From the NCBI GenBank assembly GCA_015698045.1, contig BLAL01000242.1:1493001-1557000 (forward strand): a stretch of DNA of 64,000 bases, given 5' to 3'. Of the stretch, positions 34,616-45,785 are shown in pieces. Within the stretch, counting starts at the first letter, position 1. Every line of letters starts with the position of its first letter. A program made the translations under genes and the position numbers. The notes below the pieces were generated by a model, which saw nothing but the letters and a program-made list of their open reading frames with translations, was not told where the DNA came from and made no database searches. This DNA comes from Rhizophagus clarus. Its lineage: Eukaryota > Glomeromycota > Glomeromycetes > Glomerales > Glomeraceae.

Positions 34616-34787
34616 ACCTTTTCCAACAGATGATAAAAATATTTGACTAAGCGCTACATAAAATCAGAAGATGGATAAAAAAATGAATGAATATTCCTTA
34701 ATAGAACCGTTTGATCAGGTATTCATTGGAAAGAAATGAAATATTACGTCAGATTCACATGTACAAGAAAATACATAGGTTATGTAA

Positions 34788-34807
34788 TCGACGATCATGA
34801 TCGTCGA
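34788..34807. repeat. 20-bp perfect palindrome
   Basis: TCGACGATCATGATCGTCGA equals its own reverse complement. It is GC-richer than the surroundings and could be a dimeric protein-binding site; no gene is nearby. Confidence 0.8.
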
Positions 34808-35023
34808 GCTAATAGTTACTCAATCACTTAACAAGATTCCTCGTTGGGCATATAAATTTATTAGGAGATTGCAAATATCATTATTTACAAGAAATGTAAA
34901 ATTAAATAAATTTTTTAATTTCTGATTTGGATTAATTTAGATGAAAAACTTTTTAGGTTCTAAATTTTAAAAATGAAAAGATAACTTGCAAAGTGCAATT
35001 ACTTAATTAAAATCAGGATATTA

Positions 35024-35223
35024 TCGTATATTGCGGGCCACAGTACCCGAAAAAAAGTTCCATTTTCTATTGATTTTATTATTTAATGAATCTAATTTTG
35101 TTCAGATATTATGTAAATAATTTTCTGGTTACTATATAATCTTTTAAACACACTATATTGACATGGTGGTACAAGGTCAACCCTCAGCAAGATACCCGGG
35201 GTACTATGGCCCGCGATGTACGG
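35024..35223. mobile_element. 200-bp MITE with Tc1/mariner-like ends
   Basis: The left end TCGTATATTGCGGGCCACAG and the reverse complement of the right end (CCGTACATCGCGGGCCATAG) match at all but a few positions and continue into GTACCC. The element is flanked by TA on both sides (35022-35023 and 35224-35225), the target duplication of Tc1/mariner elements. The interior is AT-rich and noncoding, so it would depend on a transposase elsewhere. Confidence 0.75.
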
Positions 35224-36849
35224 TATATATATTATATACATACATATTTAAAGATAAAAACTTTCGTCCAATATTTTGATTAGTATCTCTTTTGCTAATT
35301 TGATATTTTTCTTAAATGCTTTCATCTTGTACAGTGTCCTTTTCCTCACACGGTAACCCTAGTCATTGAAATCTTGTATTAATCCATTTATAATATACAA
35401 ATAGAACAACAATAACCAATAGATGTAAGCATCGCTGCAAAGGGCAGAACCTCTAATTATCTATAACACAACTCTCATTCCCAGTGGTGATTGATCACTT
35501 CTTTCTATAACAATCACTTCAAAATAATCTGCAAACACGAAGTTCAAAAGAACAATTCTTGTAAAAAAAAAAAGTGAATGTTGTTGCATCTACTACTTTA
35601 GAAGTTTTAAACCATCCAAGATAACTACTTATAATTATCTAATAAATCATGGGAAACTCTACAAGCCCACCTTTCGTAAAACTACCTATAGAAAAATTTT
35701 TATCATTCCTGATAACTCTGATCGGCTTTAACCATCTTTACAACATTATAAGCACTGTGGATAAGATTTATTATGTTTAGGAATTATAGAATTTAACGAT
35801 ACATTTTTCGTGAGTTTGAGCGAAGGGAAAAATTTCAATCAAAAATCATGTGCTTGTTACGATTTATAACACTGATTACTTTGCCAAGAAAATGCATATA
35901 CATATTTGTTAGTACGATAACATCACACTACCTGTAAATCAATATCATGTCAAATCCTAATTTATTTATTAAATCATTAAATTCACTTTTTTTTTTTTTT
36001 TCTTTTTTTTTCAAACCAGTGTTTTTTGTAGAGTACTGTGGACTTGATGTTGGCGGATTTTGCTCTAACGTGCGAACTTTTCGCTAAACTAGTAATTTAT
36101 CTTTTGTTTGTTCAATACATAATTTTTTCTTTAAATATTTCCTTTCATGAAGAATAGGCGTAATAAAATGACATGAAAGTGAAAATATACTCTATTACAT
36201 TTACGAAGAATTTAAAACATAATAAAGCCTTAAATATTCAATTGAGAAGCTATTAACTGATTATTCGGGAAAGAAAGGTGAAAGATGATAAAGAAAGTAA
36301 GGAGAGTAAGTAATACCATTCCAGTCAAACTGTCTGCTAGCCAGCATTTATATGTGAAAAGGGAGTAAGAAATAAGTAAAGTTTTTTTTTTAAAAAAAAA
36401 AGAAAGTGTTTTTTTAAGAAGATAAAAAATTTTCGAAAAATCTTACTTGAAGATTCGGTACGAAATAAAATCTAGTGTGATATGTACAAAGTTCTAATAT
36501 CATTTGTTATAATAAAAACATATCGTAATCGCATCAGACAGAACAAAAAGTTTCTGCAAAATTGTAGCTCTTTGGTGTATTTATTGTACACAAATATAAA
36601 AATATTTCATTCAGTTTGATGGCCAAGAGCACCAAAATTCCTTGTGATCATACATTCCACTTTTAGGGCGAAAAATTATTCGTTAGGTCAATCAACTTAT
36701 AGTCATGTGAATTCTGTTACGGCAAGAAATACTACTTTCAATAGGTACTTCAAGACTATAATAGTATAATGTCACAAAATTAATTACTACCAATGAATAC
36801 ATTTTCAAGATGAATAATTTAAACTTACTTTCTCCAATCAACACTACAG
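35224..36849. other. Gene-free stretch
   Basis: No gene. The part 35466-35525 resembles 29456-29525 (dispersed repeat). A and T tracts occur at about 35,990-36,010 and 36,384-36,402. Confidence 0.4.
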
Positions 36850-37820
36850 TTAGTCTTGAATATATTGATTCTCTTCAAGGTCGTCTGACTTCATTGAATT
36901 ATTTGACGCTTCAAATGTATCAATGCTAAAAAAAAAAAAAATCACAAACATTGATATCCTACTAGCGATAGATAAAAAGATCATAAAGAAAAACATACCA
37001 TAGTTCAAGAATATTGCAGTTCGCATCTATCAGGCCTTCATTTATTTCATCTTTACCAGCTAGGTCTATGTCGTTTTCATTGATTCGTTTATATAAAGAC
37101 CATTCCAAGTATCTTTCCTTCCTTTAGACTGGCCTTTGGCTTTTTTATCAACAGACAATGAGTAACAAACCGAAAACATCTTTCGGATTTTAAGATTTGA
37201 CATAAATTTTTTCCATTTTTTTAAGTATATTCTGGCTAAGATATGTATTTAACATGAGTTTATTCCAAGATTCTTCCGCTACTTTATTCATGAAATGTGA
37301 GGTATTTATTATATTACTATTACACAGGCTAGTTATTTCGGGTCCATACAACTATTGATTCTATGACGTTTTTTTATCGATCGTCTTCCAAAATTCTTCC
37401 ACCCAAAGAATTTTTCTCATTCTATTGTTAGAAAGAAACGGCCATTGCAAATACCAAAATTATTGTGACAATATCTGAACGTTATTGTAATAAATGTAAG
37501 AGCAACCAAAGGATGACGAAGTTAACTTTCACTGGTCATTGCTGTCTCTTCGGCTGGAACATACTCTAGTCCTTGAACATATGAAACTAAAAGATCATTA
37601 TATGCTTCGAGAATTTATAAACATTCTCTTGTAATGTCATAATTAAGTAATTTTTCTAATGAACTTTTGTAGAGTCTATGTTCTCGTATTTTGTAGCATG
37701 AAAGTCCTATCACTTGGTCTGTATTATAAAAATCCTAATAACGACCAATTCGAACCACTTTTGAAGAACTCATTTCTTGTAATGAGCTACTTGACGTTTG
37801 GTAGAAGTTAGATCAGACAT
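36850..37820 (-). pseudogene. Decayed multi-exon gene of unknown family
   Basis: From an ATG at 37,820 (MSDLTS) coding-like blocks follow in order on the minus strand: SLQEMSSSKVVRIGRY, VIGLSCYKIREHRLYKSS, LEKLLNYDITRECL, ILEAYNDLLVSYVQGLEY, VPAEETAMTSES, MNKVAEESWNKLML, KKPKASLKERYLEWSLYKR and INENDIDLAGKDEINEGL. An intron (GTATGTTT...TTTTTTAG) leads to a last exon IDTFEASNNSMKSDDLEENQ that ends in TAA at 36,850. Several in-frame TAA/TAG codons and shifts interrupt the blocks, so I call it inactive; some breaks could instead be unrecognised introns. Composition is charged and helical, and I recognise no domain. Confidence 0.6.
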
Positions 37821-38940
37821 GTTGGGGCAGTTGCTTAAAAAAAAAATGTTCTAAGCCACAAAAACAACGTCACGAATATCACGTGAATTGTAATTTAAGT
37901 ATCGTACCGGTAAAGTGACGAGGAGAATCATTCGATAAAAGGATCAAACATAACGATGAAAACACACGTCAAAAAAAAAAAAAAAAGCATATAGAACGCA
38001 AAGGAATTGGAGAAGATGTTAGAGTAGCAATTATTTCTTTTATTAAAGTATATGCTAAAAATATAATAAATAATTATAGATAGATATAACTAGTATAACT
38101 GTATTAATACTGTATATTATCATGTAATTAGATTTGAAATACAATGGCTTTTATGTATAGATGATTTATACTTTAATACGTCTAGCTGGATAATTCGATA
38201 GGACGTTTGTCCGATGTATTTGGAAGGCGTTCAATAAAAGAGATAATTAAAAAAAACGTAAACATACTATCAATCTAAGATGGCTTTTTTAATAATACCA
38301 AGCGCTATACGGTAATCCCACAACATAATCGTGAAGTTTTAAATTCGGAATCTTTTCGGAAAAAATATGATTATAGTTACTGAAATATAAAAATCAAATC
38401 ATAACATCATTTAAATAAAGATCAAGAACCTGGGGGACTAATTAAGTTTGTGTAATTTTTGATTGCATGTCTTTGTAGTGGTTATAAAGAATTCAAAAAT
38501 ACTTCGCACATACTACAATCAGGAATCACAGAAAATTGCATCTATCAATATGGATGAGCATCTGGATCGAATTAGTCGAACATTTGTGGCCTTGTGGATG
38601 AACTTAAAAATAATAACGAACATGAGAGAAATTAGGATATGATTCCAATGGCATCATGGGATTTGAATAACATAGCGTATCATAGTCGTTTCACAAAATT
38701 TTAATAATAATATTTTTATTGAATAGTTAATTAGCCATAAAGCAGTGATTTGAATGAAGAACACACTTGTTTTGACAGCGTGATAATTAAGGTTGAAAGG
38801 GAGGCTTGTTTGCATCTATTTTTTACTAAATACAGATTCGTAATGTGATTTGTATTTACTATCTACAGATACGCTTCAAAATAATCGAGTTACTCGGAAG
38901 ATAAATTAAAATCATCAGGAACTGAAAATAAAAGGCTCTT
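37821..38940. other. Gene-free stretch
   Basis: No supportable gene. An A tract lies at about 37,971-37,986. A short plus-strand open stretch near 38,475-38,560 (GYKEFKNTSHILQ) stops quickly and may be a relic. Confidence 0.35.
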
Positions 38941-40150
38941 TTGTCCATTCGTAATTGCAGAGGAGACATGCTATCGTTGTATTATTGTATACATGATGAG
39001 GAGTTCAGTACAATTTCATATGAAGCTAGCGAGAATATCAACTTCAGGCATGGCGCGATACACGTGATAAGTCTGATGTATTCGAATAAAAGTAACTACA
39101 TTGTTTGTTCAAGCTTCAGGTCCAAGCTCGAACGCCTTGTAACAGAAACTGATATAACAATCGTGGTAATCCTTCTCAACCCTTTTCGTTTTCATGCTTT
39201 AAAGTCAGCAAATTCGTCCAGATGGTGATGATTATCGTTCTTCTTTGTGAACTTGACAATGTTGAATTTTTTTTTCGTCAGTTTCTGCTTTCCAAGTCAA
39301 GTTCGTCGGTCTTTCAAAGTACCTCGTTCTCATTAACTTGATAACGATTACGATAAGGAAAAAACCATTGTATTTCTCAACCTCGTCTCATCCAACTCGC
39401 TTAAGTTTTTATAATAATTGTCTAAGGTTTGAGATCGTTATTAATTCAACCGCAAGCTCTTCCACCCTTTTTCCATCACCTTCGGGACGATCCATCATGA
39501 GAATGGAATTAGTAAGTGATTTTGATTACGAGTTTTTCAAGATACACAGCCCAAGAACGCAAATCAAGGGTCCTATAATAGCAAGAATAATAGAAGAACA
39601 ATTGCGAATCTTAACGGTTTTGCTTGTGAAAAATTAGACATGAATAAATGCTTGTCTTTATCAATGTGTAACAAAGAAAACGCACCTGTGATTGTTGCCC
39701 AATATTTTGAATAACCACACCCCTCCATGTATTGAAGGATATTTTCCTCCTGCATCTATCATTTCCATAAGAATGTGACAGCTCTCCCTCCGAAATCATC
39801 ATTGATGGAACCGTTATCAACAGCAATAGTTACTGGTTGGATCCCGTCAAGTAAAGAACGGCCGGAGCGCATGTTGTCGGGCACTTTCATCTTTATAATT
39901 TGTTCCGCTATACACATAATTAATTCTTGAAATTGCGTACATCGTCATTTAGTTCATAGTTGAGACAATCGGCAAGGAACTGACTGAAAACAAGGTGGAA
40001 AAAGAAACCGGTGGTCCAGAGGTCGTAGATCAACATTTCGGTGGATTCGCATTACATTTCTTTCCATTTCTCTAGGGCGCGGAGGTTGACACTAGACGAC
40101 GAGCTGAGCCGTGATAAGCTGAGCCAGTTCAGTTCGCAAGCTTTATCTAG
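38941..40150. other. GC-richer patch with overlapping short ORFs on both strands
   Basis: GC rises to about 37-45% in several 60-bp rows, against roughly 20-25% in most of the window. Open stretches occur on the plus strand (38941-39228, 39338-39637, 40041-40277) and on the minus strand, including a 52-codon ORF at 39917-39759 reading MCIAEQIIKMKVPDNM and continuing ...AVDNGSINDDFGGRAV. None is long or recognisable. The best guess is a decayed coding region or element of different origin; strand and function are unknown. Confidence 0.4.
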
Positions 40151-40154
40151 AAAT

Positions 40155-40440
40155 GGAACGTTAGTAGCGTTCCTAAATAAAAAGCCAAAAAAAAACCTTT
40201 CACGCACATACTACCCTAACCTACCATTTCGTGAATTCCGGCTGTCCCTAAAGAAAAAAAGAGAAAAAGAATGTTAGTCATATTCCTGCAATAAGAAAAA
40301 GCACACACCAGATCCCTGTAACTTACCATTTTGACGAATTACAAACCAGAAGCAGTTCCTAAAGAAAGAGAGAAAGGAACGTTAATAACGTTCAAAAAAC
40401 GAAAAAAAAAACACCAAACTCTTTTCAACTTACATTCTAG
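40155..40440. repeat. Three diverged tandem units of about 110 bp with palindromic heads
   Basis: Heads GGAACGTTAGTAGCGTTC (40,155), GAATGTTAGTCATATTC (40,269) and GGAACGTTAATAACGTTC (about 40,377) recur at 108-114-bp spacing. Each is preceded by CCTAAAGAAA-like and followed by A-rich sequence; TACC ATTT-type and CAACTTAC/TAACTTAC segments recur at similar offsets. The head is an odd-length palindrome. Confidence 0.6.
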
Positions 40441-40547
40441 TGTTCCGAGTCGAAATCCAAAAAAAAAAGATTTTTTAAAAATTTAAAAGTATATAAATTA
40501 AAAAGATTATCAACTGATCAGAAAGCAGTTATATACGTAACCGGCTG

Positions 40548-40664
40548 ATAATGTACGAGACACATGACAAAATTTGATGAGACTTTCAGATTGCCGAGAC
40601 AACCGGCAACCTGACAAGTTCTCGGCAGTCGGCATCAAATTTTGTTATGTGTCTCGTACATTAT
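40548..40664. mobile_element. 117-bp foldback/MITE element
   Basis: ATAATGTACGAGACACATGA at the left is mirrored by TTATGTGTCTCGTACATTAT at the right, and the arms extend inward through ACAAAATTTGATG (about 33 bp with one mismatch). Inside, GCCGAGA and TCTCGGC form a second inverted pair, so nearly the whole element folds on itself. If the TA at each end is the target duplication, it is Tc1/mariner-like. Confidence 0.75.
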
Positions 40665-40680
40665 GAAATCAATTGAACTG

Positions 40681-40798
40681 AGCTGGCTCACGAGATGGCT
40701 CGAGTTTTTTCAAGCTGGCTCGTGAGCCATCAAGCCGTTTTAAACATAACTCGGTTTTGCTTAGCTTGAAAAAACTCGAGCTAGCTCGTGAATCATGC
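40681..40798. mobile_element. Second foldback element, adjacent to the first
   Basis: The left arm at 40681-40716 (AGCTGGCTCACGAGATGGCT then CGAGTTTTTTCAAGCT) is mirrored at 40763-40798 (AGCTTGAAAAAACTCGAG then CTAGCTCGTGAATCATGC) with a few mismatches. A nested GGCTCACGAG/CTCGTGAGCC pair sits inside. It starts 16 bp after the previous element ends. Noncoding. Confidence 0.7.
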
Positions 40799-42570
40799 GG
40801 AGCTTTAGATGTATTTGGTACTCTTTGAAATAAAATCATCTCATGATTTTACTTGCTATTGCGTGTAAGGCCTTTCCCAATAATCGTAATGATGAATGAC
40901 AACTTCTGGTAACATATTAAGTAAAAAATAACGAGAAAAAGATAACGCAAAAAAAAAAATAACAAGAAAAAAAGACAATCCGAGTAGAAGAATCTTATCG
41001 TAAAATCGTAAATAGTATGACATATTGACACGGAAAATTAAGCTGTGTTCACATATGTTCAAATTCAGCTAAATCAGCTAACCATCTTCCCATTATTTGA
41101 CACGAAAAATGAATCATTTTAAAAGTCCGTTTTTTTTGGCTGTATGTTTAAACTCAGCTGACCCGATAACTCGAATAGAAGTATGGCAAGTCATTTTATC
41201 CGTTATCTGTTTATCCTATTAAAGATAATTCCGATTTTTTCCTCTTCTTTCAAACAAAAATAATATTATTTAAATAGCATCCTATGTTTTTAGAACGAAA
41301 CATTCTCACGAAGCCTATTATTATTAAGTTCACTCTATCATTATCAACAAACTCCCAGAGATAATACGAAAAAAAATTGAGAAGAAATTCTTCGACTATG
41401 TATATAGCATTTGGAATCCCTTGAAATAGTTTTGAAAAACGAACCTGTATAAAAAGCTATTAGTTATATTGCTGTGTAATATATCTAATATTCTAAATGT
41501 CTAAATACACAAATACTATTCCTAGAAAAAAAAAATATACTACAACATTAAAATCTGCGGGTTCCATTTTTCTAAAACTTCATTGGAAATCTGTTCTCAA
41601 TAGCACTCAAAGATCAAAATTCCAGATACTTCCCAGACTATGCTCTAAGCTTGAGATATATAATTCCTATTTGTAACAGAAACGTTAATTAGTTACAAAT
41701 TTAGTAGGATAAAATTTTTTAAGCGATTTTTAAAGGAACATCCTCTTTTTCTTTCAGAAACTCGGCTTTCATAATGATGCAATCTTACATGTTCAGTCAT
41801 GGAAGGGCCACTAAATACGCCACAGTTCTATTAATGAACCTTTCGCAGACAAAGACCACTTCCGTACAATCCGATTTTACAAATCACTACACTCTAACAT
41901 TATTTTTATTAGCAATTATCCTTCTGTACACCAAACTTTTTTAAAAGTAAAGCTTTTGTACGAGGAATTTTACAAAAAATTTTCTTTTTAAGAATACTAA
42001 AACATTATTCCGAATTATGTGGATTTTCTCAGCCATTTTTTTTTTTGTTTTCATCAATGCTTCGGCTTTCATCTAATAAAGCGAAATGAATATTCTCAAG
42101 TGCAAATTGAATTCTTGATGGATCTAAAACATGTTGAAATTATATGCTTATATAAAATAGCTTTGATACGATTAGCATTGATATGATTAGCATTCAGACC
42201 ATCCAAGAATTCAGCAGTCTGTATTTTTACTTGGTCCATCAAGATTCATAATTAAGATAATTTTTAATATTATCAACGAACAAAACAATTTTAAGATCAA
42301 AAAATAAAATTTTCGATAAAAGTGATTTATTAGATAATCAACATCCTCAGTGTGAGATTTACGTACATCATAAATCTGTATGCGAAAGTATAAATTTACG
42401 GTATATCTGTACGTGGGGGGCATCTTTTTTGTAAAATCCGTACGTATAAGGTAAATGCTTATTTTTAAAATCTCTATAGGCTTTAAGTCTTTTAACTAAT
42501 GTCTCATATCTGTACAATAAGAACAGACATTCTATGACTCAAGTTTCTTTTCAGTGTATTCAGGTGACGA
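40799..42570. other. Gene-free stretch
   Basis: No supportable gene. Short direct repeats: ATTCAGCTAA/ACTCAGCTGA near 41,065 and 41,153, and ATACGATTAGCATT/ATATGATTAGCATT near 42,166-42,195. ORFs at 40849-41062 and 42211-42423 are low-complexity. Confidence 0.4.
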
Positions 42571-43236
42571 TGATGTTGCGGGCGAAACTGTTTTGTGATT
42601 GGTGAAACGTTTCGCCTTTTGAAGTCAAAATCTGAAACTTGGCCCAAACCTCCGTAACCTGCCCAAACTTCTGTAACCCCCGTAACCTTAAATTTCAAAT
42701 TACTTAGTGTCCGAAACTTGCCCAAACCTAATTTTATGTTTTTACTGTGCATTTTATTGTCTTAAAAATTTACGATCTATTAATTTTATATATAGCGCAC
42801 TATTATAAAATTTATATAGAATAAATTATTTCAATTTTATGTCACTTTCATTTTCCGTAGCATTGTGAATATCAATATATTCTTTTTAACACTAACTGCA
42901 ATTTCAATAATTTCATCTAAATTTTAATAAACCTCTGCATCTAGGTTTAGTATCCCCTTGTATTATCAGTATTCTTCTTCCATAGCTTAATAAGATCGTT
43001 ATCTAAATTCAAATGTAAAAACCTTTTTCTCAGCTCAATTGCGTGATGACTGCACGTATACAGTATATAAAAAATTTGCCCAATCATCTCCTTTTGGAAT
43101 TACGGAGGTTACAGAAGTTACAGAGGTTTCGGAGGTTTTGGAAGTTTCGGATTTTATACCTGCTGCGGCAAAACTAGTTTCGCCCAGTTTTGGAAGTTTC
43201 GCCTATGGGCAGGTTTCAGTTTTGCCCGCAACATTA
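42571..43236. mobile_element. 666-bp foldback element with subterminal repeats
   Basis: The ends TGATGTTGCGGGCGAAACTG and CAGTTTTGCCCGCAACATTA are inverted copies with few differences. Next to each end are short repeats in opposite orientation: CCCAAACCTCCGTAACCTG and CAAACTTCTGTAACCCCCG on the left, ACGGAGGTTACAGAAGTTAC and AGAGGTTTCGGAGG on the right. The interior is AT-rich and I found no transposase. Related ends (TTGTGGGCGAAAC) occur at about 55,058, pointing to a family. Confidence 0.7.
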
Positions 43237-43350
43237 CAGAATTACATAAGGAACGATTCGCAAATTATATATAATGTGGGCCTGCATTTACGATGATTGT
43301 ACACCTTAAATCAAAGTTCACCGCACAAAGCATCCTAATTGAAATTGGTA

Positions 43351-43998
43351 CAGGATAGTCAACTCTCCATAAATATATTAAAGTGCACCCTCTATAAATG
43401 CACGACTTCATACCTTCTACAAATGCACTTTTTTGTTCAGTCCCGACTGGGACCTTAGCTCTACACATGCAATGATTTTCTCAATCCGATTATATAGAAC
43501 AATTTCCTGTGTTTTGTGCGCTAAGAGCAGATACATATTTTTGAATTTTTTTATTGATTTTTCATGATTAAATAACTTGTAATAAATATTACCACTGATA
43601 TTGAAATTTCTTGTTACTTGATATGTAATGATGCAGTTTGTACAAATACAACAGACTGCTATATATAATTATTGATTTTATTTTCATTTTTATTTTTACA
43701 ATAATATCCATCATTTTTATTTAGGAAAAGTACAAACTAATCCACCGGCCCAGAATGAGTGGTAATTGTTTATTTCATATAAAGAGGAGCTCTCGTCGAT
43801 TTTAAGGAAAATACACTATAAATATAGCAAAATCTATTTTATAAAAGAAGAACGAAGTCTCTAAAGAGTCCGCCCACGCCTAAATAGGAGTGGTAATTAA
43901 TAATTTTGCAATAACGACTATATATAATACTTTAAATAAATCACGTGATAAATCAATAAATGCACACACTCTAAATTCCTAAGGTGGAGAATTGACTG
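43351..43998. mobile_element. 648-bp nonautonomous element with pogo-like ends
   Basis: The left end reads TA|CAGGATAGTCAACTCTCC (43349 on). The reverse complement of the right end reads TA|CAGTCAATTCTCC (44000 inward). A TA dinucleotide flanks each side, and second matching blocks (GCACCCTCTATAAATGCAC versus AGAGTGTGTGCATTTAT) follow. CAGTCAACTCTC-type termini are typical of pogo/Tc1 elements (established knowledge). No transposase ORF lies inside. Confidence 0.6.
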
Positions 43999-44799
43999 TA
44001 TAACAATTGGCGTGATGAAATTCTGACACAACCCTGAATCATTTCGTGAAATCACATGCGTGTTAACCGCGTTTTTTCTTGTTATAAAACTCTAATTCAA
44101 TATGCATAAATAAATGTTATTGTTAAGTTTTTTTACAAATAAGAATTAATGCAAGTATATTAAGATGCTAGATATATGTAAATCATTTTATTACGGGTGC
44201 GGGACATAGCTACGAGACTCTCCTACAAACATTCTATTAATCATATGAACGCGTACATAACCAGTTTATTAGATATTTCTATACAAGCTCTATTAGTGTT
44301 AGTGAAAAAAATAAGGCGTCATCCGAAATCGGTTCACCAACTTACGTAATTGACATTTATTTCGGTCATGTCCTTTATTGGTTTAGAATTAAAAATTATT
44401 TGTATAAGCACTAATTATTTTTGTATAAACATCTATTTTAAACCTATTTACCAATTTGTGAATTTGTTAAATTTAAAAGTATATATACATATGTTTGATC
44501 TTTTTTTATTGTTAAATTTCTCCCGGAGAATTAAACTTGATTCGTGTAGTTAAGTGTGAGAGATGATGATCAGGCCGGCTATCCGAAATAAATTCGGCCC
44601 GAATCAAAGATTGACAAGTGCGAACCTATCTAGATAAACGCTTATACATGATACATTATAAAAGAACGAAAATAATAATAAATAAATAAATAAATAAATA
44701 AATAAATTACTAAATCACTTAATGTACAACGACCGAAAAATTAAAATACACATACGGTGGCGCAACTCTAATTGGCCACATTCTAAATTATATTAAATT
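43999..44799. other. Spacer with an AAAT microsatellite
   Basis: No gene. The ORF at 44350-44553 is hydrophobic and AT-rich without a start context or homology I recognise. It contains the microsatellite at 44,670-44,708. Confidence 0.4.
44670..44708. repeat. (AAT/AAAT)n microsatellite
   Basis: AATAATAATA followed by eight or so AAAT units. Confidence 0.9.
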
Positions 44800-45785
44800 C
44801 TAAATATTCACATAAATTGTATTAGTTCGACTGATCATGTGATAATACTTACTAAGATTATGAGTATTAAGAGATGGGTTAGGTCTACGATTTTTACGAC
44901 TTTTACGCCTATATTCTTTATATAATCTGCGTGAAATTTCATATGTATGTGCCTAGGAAAAGAAAAAAAAAAGTTAATTTTTGAAATTAAGAAAAAAAAA
45001 GATCAATAAATTATTGATAATTTACCCCAAGTAAGAACATTAAAATCAACAAAATCGTTCTTAACCAAACAAGGATATTTTCTTTTCGATCACAATTATC
45101 AATAGATGTTTCATTTTCAGTTTTAAACTCATTATTACATCGTTCTATAGCTAATTGTTTACTAGCAAACATGTATATTACCGTTGTTATTGCTATAAAT
45201 AAATATATTATTAAAACACCAATTAAAAACCATTCATATAGTTTTATTACATTCGGTGTGTTCTACGGGTTTAATACGCGCGAACAGTTCAATAAACGCG
45301 TTAATACAAAAGAAATTAGGTGTTTAAGAGCTACTTTAAATGTAGTCAAATAAAAAATAAATAAATTAATGCACCTACAATGCTAGCCGCAACAATTCCA
45401 TATAAGAATATGATTGAAATAATTATAAATAAAATTCCAAAAGTCATTACAAATTCATATGGCATTTTAATTGGAATAACTACATTAAACTCATCCAAAA
45501 TCAAATACGATTCTTTTTTTAGAAAAAAAGCAAATAACAAATCAAACGAGAAAGAAACAAACATACAAACATACCGTCAGATTTCGCGAGAAATGTTACT
45601 GATCCGGCTATTGCAACGAACTATATAATGTACAAGATTAGAGAGACTATAATAATAAGGAAAATAATTAATATTTTATAAATATTTTACCAAATTGATG
45701 GTTGAAGAGATAATGGTGCAAACTCGATTCGGGAAACTAATTCATAACAAAATACATATAAAAATAAAATAAAATAAATAATCAT
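44800..45785 (-). CDS. Small four-helix membrane protein (221 aa, five exons)
   Basis: My spliced model on the minus strand has exons 45785-45691, 45646-45600, 45512-45379, 45262-45026 and 44952-44800. All introns are GT-AG (45 to 116 nt), and every junction keeps the frame. The product has a hydrophobic start (MIIYFILFLYVFCY, signal anchor or TM1), TM2 at about 68-92 (FVMTFGILFIIISIIF), TM3 at about 103-125 (WFLIGVLIIYLFIAITTVIY), TM4 at about 155-171 (ILVWLRTILLILMFLLG) and a very basic tail (RRLYKEYRRKSRKNRR). An acidic Cys-containing loop (CNNEFKTENETSIDNCDRKE) links TM3 and TM4. The family is not recognised. Weak points: the 47-nt exon 2, the short first intron (45690-45647, 44 nt), the A-rich acceptor before exon 3, and a strong donor (GTAAGTAT) inside exon 5 that may lead to another exon. 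Confidence 0.5.
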
